A program made the position numbers and the translations under genes. Below, piece after piece: positions 61,694 to 64,000 of a stretch of DNA of 64,000 nucleotides. Origin of the DNA: Lachnospiraceae bacterium P6B14 (GTDB lineage: Bacteria; Bacillota; Clostridia; Lachnospirales; Lachnospiraceae); the NCBI GenBank assembly GCA_000687695.1, contig JHWZ01000009.1, forward strand, positions 1 through 64,000, written 5' to 3'. The notes under the pieces are model-generated. The model saw only the letters and a program-made list of their open reading frames with translations. It did no database searches and was not told where the DNA came from. Each line of letters begins with the position of its first letter. Within the stretch, counting starts at the first letter, position 1.

Positions 61694-62683
61694 ATGGCAT
61701 TTGGGTTTGGACAGCTGATTGAGATCCTGAAGAAGGATCCGAAGAAGATCGTTTTTACTGAGGGTAAGGACCCGCGTATTTTGGAGGCGTCATCACGTCT
61801 TCTGGCGTCGACGTTCCTTGAGCCTATCCTGATCGGTAACGAGCAGGAGATTTTTGATGTGGCAGCGGATGTCGGTTTCAATATCCGCGGGGCAAAGATC
61901 ATCGATCCTGAGAATTATGATAAGATGGATGAGATGGTGGATCAGCTTTATGAGATCCGTCGTGCGAAGGGCATGACGAAGGAGGAGGCTGAGAAGCTTT
62001 GTCATCAGGGTAACTATTTCGGAACCATGCTCGTGAAGATGGGCGAGGCTGATGCGCTCCTCGGTGGTGCGACTTACTCGACTGCCGATACTGTGCGTCC
62101 GGCGCTCCAGATCATAAAGACTAAGCCGGATAAGACGATGGTTGCGTCCTGCTTTATCCTTGTAAGGGAGGGCGCGACGGGTGGAAACTCCGTGCTCGCT
62201 ATGGGCGACTGCGCTATCAATATCATGCCGAATGAGGATGATCTCGTGGAGATCGCCGAGGACTGTGCTGAGTGCGCGAGAGTGTTCGGTATCGATCCGA
62301 AGCTTGCTTTCCTGAGCTATTCTACTTACGGTTCAGGTTCAGGTGAGGTTGTAGATAAGATGAGAAATGCTGCAGAGAAGACTCGTGCGAAGTATCCGGA
62401 TCTGCCGATCGCGGGGGATACACTGCAGTTCGATGCTGCCGTGAATCCGCGTGTTGCTCGTACAAAATGTCCGGATGATCCGGTGGCAGGTGTGGCCAAT
62501 ACATTTATCTTCCCGGATATCGCAGCAGGTAATATCGGTTATAAGATTGCTCAGCATCTGGGCGGATTTGATGCTTACGGCCCGATCCTTTTGGGATTGA
62601 ATGCTCCGATCAACGATCTGTCACGTGGTTGTAACGCGAACGAGGTTTACTCGATGGCGATCGTAACTGCGGCACTCGCTTGA
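61694..62683 (+). CDS. pta: Phosphate acetyltransferase
   Basis: The 329-residue short form has KIVFTEGKDPRILEASSRLL at the N-terminus, DALLGGATYSTADTVRPALQ, SYSTYGSGSGEVVDKMRNA, GDTLQFDAAVNPRVARTKCP, VANTFIFPDIAAGNIGYKIA and GPILLGLNAPINDLSRG, all diagnostic of Pta. It converts acetyl-CoA and phosphate to acetyl phosphate for ATP formation. The usual partner ackA is not downstream; a carboxylate symporter gene follows after 25 bases. GGAGGA precedes the ATG. Confidence 0.95.
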   Translation: MAFGFGQLIEILKKDPKKIVFTEGKDPRILEASSRLLASTFLEPILIGNEQEIFDVAADVGFNIRGAKIIDPENYDKMDEMVDQLYEIRRAKGMTKEEAEKLCHQGNYFGTMLVKMGEADALLGGATYSTADTVRPALQIIKTKPDKTMVASCFILVREGATGGNSVLAMGDCAINIMPNEDDLVEIAEDCAECARVFGIDPKLAFLSYSTYGSGSGEVVDKMRNAAEKTRAKYPDLPIAGDTLQFDAAVNPRVARTKCPDDPVAGVANTFIFPDIAAGNIGYKIAQHLGGFDAYGPILLGLNAPINDLSRGCNANEVYSMAIVTAALA

Positions 62684-62708
62684 TTTGGACTGAAGGAGAT
62701 ATAAGGGG

Positions 62709-64000
62709 ATGTTTAAAAGAGAGAAGTTTACGGCTGACAACACGGGCTTGGGAAAGGGAGTTGACTTCGTCAGAGATTTCCTGAGTGCGTACGGCATCAA
62801 GGGCAAGGATTATGCCCGTGCGGTCCTCACCGCGGAGGAGGCTATAGCCAGTCTCGTTCAGAGGGCAAAGCCTGATACGGAGTATGATATCTCTGCTAAG
62901 GGACGTATGGGCACGGTAACCGTGGAGATAGAGTCCGAAGGTGAGGAGTTCGACCTTTCAAAGGATATGATGGATGGTTCTTTGGAAGGAACGGATGATA
63001 TCGGTATGGAGACCGAGAACACCATTCGAAGTATTCTTCTTCGTGCGTATACGAATAACTTAAAGTACAACCATAAAGCCGGTGTAAACGGCATCAGGAT
63101 GACGGTTATCCGCTCGAAGAATGCATTTTTGTTTAAGACACTTGGAGCTCTGGTACTCGCGATCCTGGTCGGGTTTCTCCTGTCGCAGTTTGCGCCGGAA
63201 AGCTTTAATGCCGGTCTGACCAAATATGCCCTTACTCCCGTAAAGACCATGTTTATGAGTGCGCTGAAGATGATCGTGGCACCCGTGGTATTTTTCTCGA
63301 TCATCACCTGTGTATCTCAGTTCGGAAGTCTAAGTGAGATGGGTAGGATCGGTGGAAAGACCATAGCATTTTATATGTTTACCACGGTGGTTGCCGTGTG
63401 TGTTGGAGTGGGTGTATTTTTTCTCTTTCATCCGGGCAGCGGAATCGATGTGTCACAGGCTGTGGACGCGACGAAGATCACTTCGCAGCAGATGGAGGTT
63501 TCGATACTTGACACCATCGTTGGTATAATTCCGGATAATATCATAAAACCGTTCCTGGAAGCAAATATGATGCAGCTTATCTTCGTTGCTGTAGTGGCCG
63601 GTGCGGCGGTAGGTATGATCGGAAAGTATTCGAGAATCCTTAAAGAGCTTATCGAAGCCTGCAACGAGCTTTTCCTGAAGATAACAAACATGATCATCAA
63701 GTTCATGCCGATCGCTGTTTTCTGCTCGATAACAAATATGATGATCTCTCTCGGCGGAAAGACGATGCTCTCCGTGTTGGGAATGTTTGGAGTATTGCTC
63801 GTTGGACTGGTGGGCATGATGCTGGTTTACTGCCTGTTGATGCTTATCATCGGTCATATCAATCCGATTCTTTTTGTGAAAAAATACGCATCGACCATGC
63901 TTCAGGTGTTCTCGCTTGCTTCCAGCAACGCGTCTATCCCTGTAAACATGGATGTATGTGAGAATAAACTTGGTATCTCGAAGAAGATTTACAGTCTGTC
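62709..64000 (+). CDS. Dicarboxylate/cation symporter with an extra N-terminal cytosolic domain (partial, runs off window)
   Basis: The open frame from ATG 62709 (AAGGAG ten bases upstream) continues to the window end, 430 codons. The first ~135 residues are soluble: ILTAEEAIASLV-like pattern (VLTAEEAIASLVQRAKP) then strands GTVTVEIESEG, reminiscent of the N-box region of an anti-sigma-type HATPase but without clear ATP-binding glycines. From ~140 it is a DAACS transporter (ALVLAILVGFLLSQFAP; ALKMIVAPVVFFSIIT; FMPIAVFCSITNMM) with the serine-rich hairpin ASSNASIPVNMD. Possibly co-transcribed with pta. Confidence 0.82.
   Translation, partial: MFKREKFTADNTGLGKGVDFVRDFLSAYGIKGKDYARAVLTAEEAIASLVQRAKPDTEYDISAKGRMGTVTVEIESEGEEFDLSKDMMDGSLEGTDDIGMETENTIRSILLRAYTNNLKYNHKAGVNGIRMTVIRSKNAFLFKTLGALVLAILVGFLLSQFAPESFNAGLTKYALTPVKTMFMSALKMIVAPVVFFSIITCVSQFGSLSEMGRIGGKTIAFYMFTTVVAVCVGVGVFFLFHPGSGIDVSQAVDATKITSQQMEVSILDTIVGIIPDNIIKPFLEANMMQLIFVAVVAGAAVGMIGKYSRILKELIEACNELFLKITNMIIKFMPIAVFCSITNMMISLGGKTMLSVLGMFGVLLVGLVGMMLVYCLLMLIIGHINPILFVKKYASTMLQVFSLASSNASIPVNMDVCENKLGISKKIYSL

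Overview
The window looks like a chromosomal segment of a Lachnospiraceae-type Clostridium (Bacillota). Support comes from the order glmM, tig, clpP, clpX, lon, engB, the EpsC-type serine acetyltransferase, strong AGGAGG ribosome binding sites with TTGACA/TATAAT promoters, and the large DUF5717-DUF5716 gene pair, which I know mainly from Lachnospiraceae. Base composition is uneven by eye: about 330-13,500 is AT-rich, while most genes after 16,500 use GC-ending codons.

Layout. (1) 1-32 is the 5' end of an IS110-family transposase running off the left edge, with a possible bridge-RNA region beside it. (2) 333-18831 is an exopolysaccharide locus, all on the + strand. It makes nucleotide sugars (manA, a hexose phosphomutase, manC, gmd, fcl, a DegT aminotransferase, ugd, wecB, a PglF-like dehydratase). 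It also has two methyltransferases, three cupin/epimerase-like proteins, a PglK-like ABC flippase and a Wzz-like chain-length protein, but no recognisable glycosyltransferase. A rubrerythrin and a small Fe-S protein are embedded in it. (3) 18874-22380 is an accessory stretch: an XRE/ImmA-IrrE/PIN module between two near-identical terminators, then an AAA-DUF4143 ATPase whose promoter carries three 34-bp-spaced repeats. (4) 22472-29473 holds a polysaccharide deacetylase, tRNA-Leu, a secreted subtilase, a secreted protein, a three-gene tRNA operon (Asp, Glu, CAT), a degenerate repeat array with a truncated ATPase, a MIF-like protein and a secreted TAPS-rich protein. (5) 29606-42750, minus strand, is the housekeeping block: AI-2E-type permease, nth, cysE, engB, lon, clpX, clpP, tig, glmM and a secreted protein. 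(6) 42991-47642, + strand, carries recJ, a family 2 glycosyltransferase and purA. (7) 47726-55067 is a four-gene operon of unknown function: a giant DUF5717 protein, an Hsp70/actin-like DUF5716 protein, a TPR protein and a two-TM coiled-coil protein. (8) 55257-57050 is a PHP phosphoesterase gene enclosed by two ~380-bp inverted arms. (9) 57348-64000 holds an HD-GYP protein, an NlpC/P60 protein, an aminotransferase, pta and a truncated dicarboxylate symporter with an extra N-terminal domain.

The most unusual features are the DUF5717/DUF5716 operon, where the second protein shows a degenerate Hsp70 motif order, and several families of long structured intergenic repeats. In those families conserved cores sit inside stems whose sequences differ between copies but stay base-paired. 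All calls come from reading the sequence; no database search or folding program was run.
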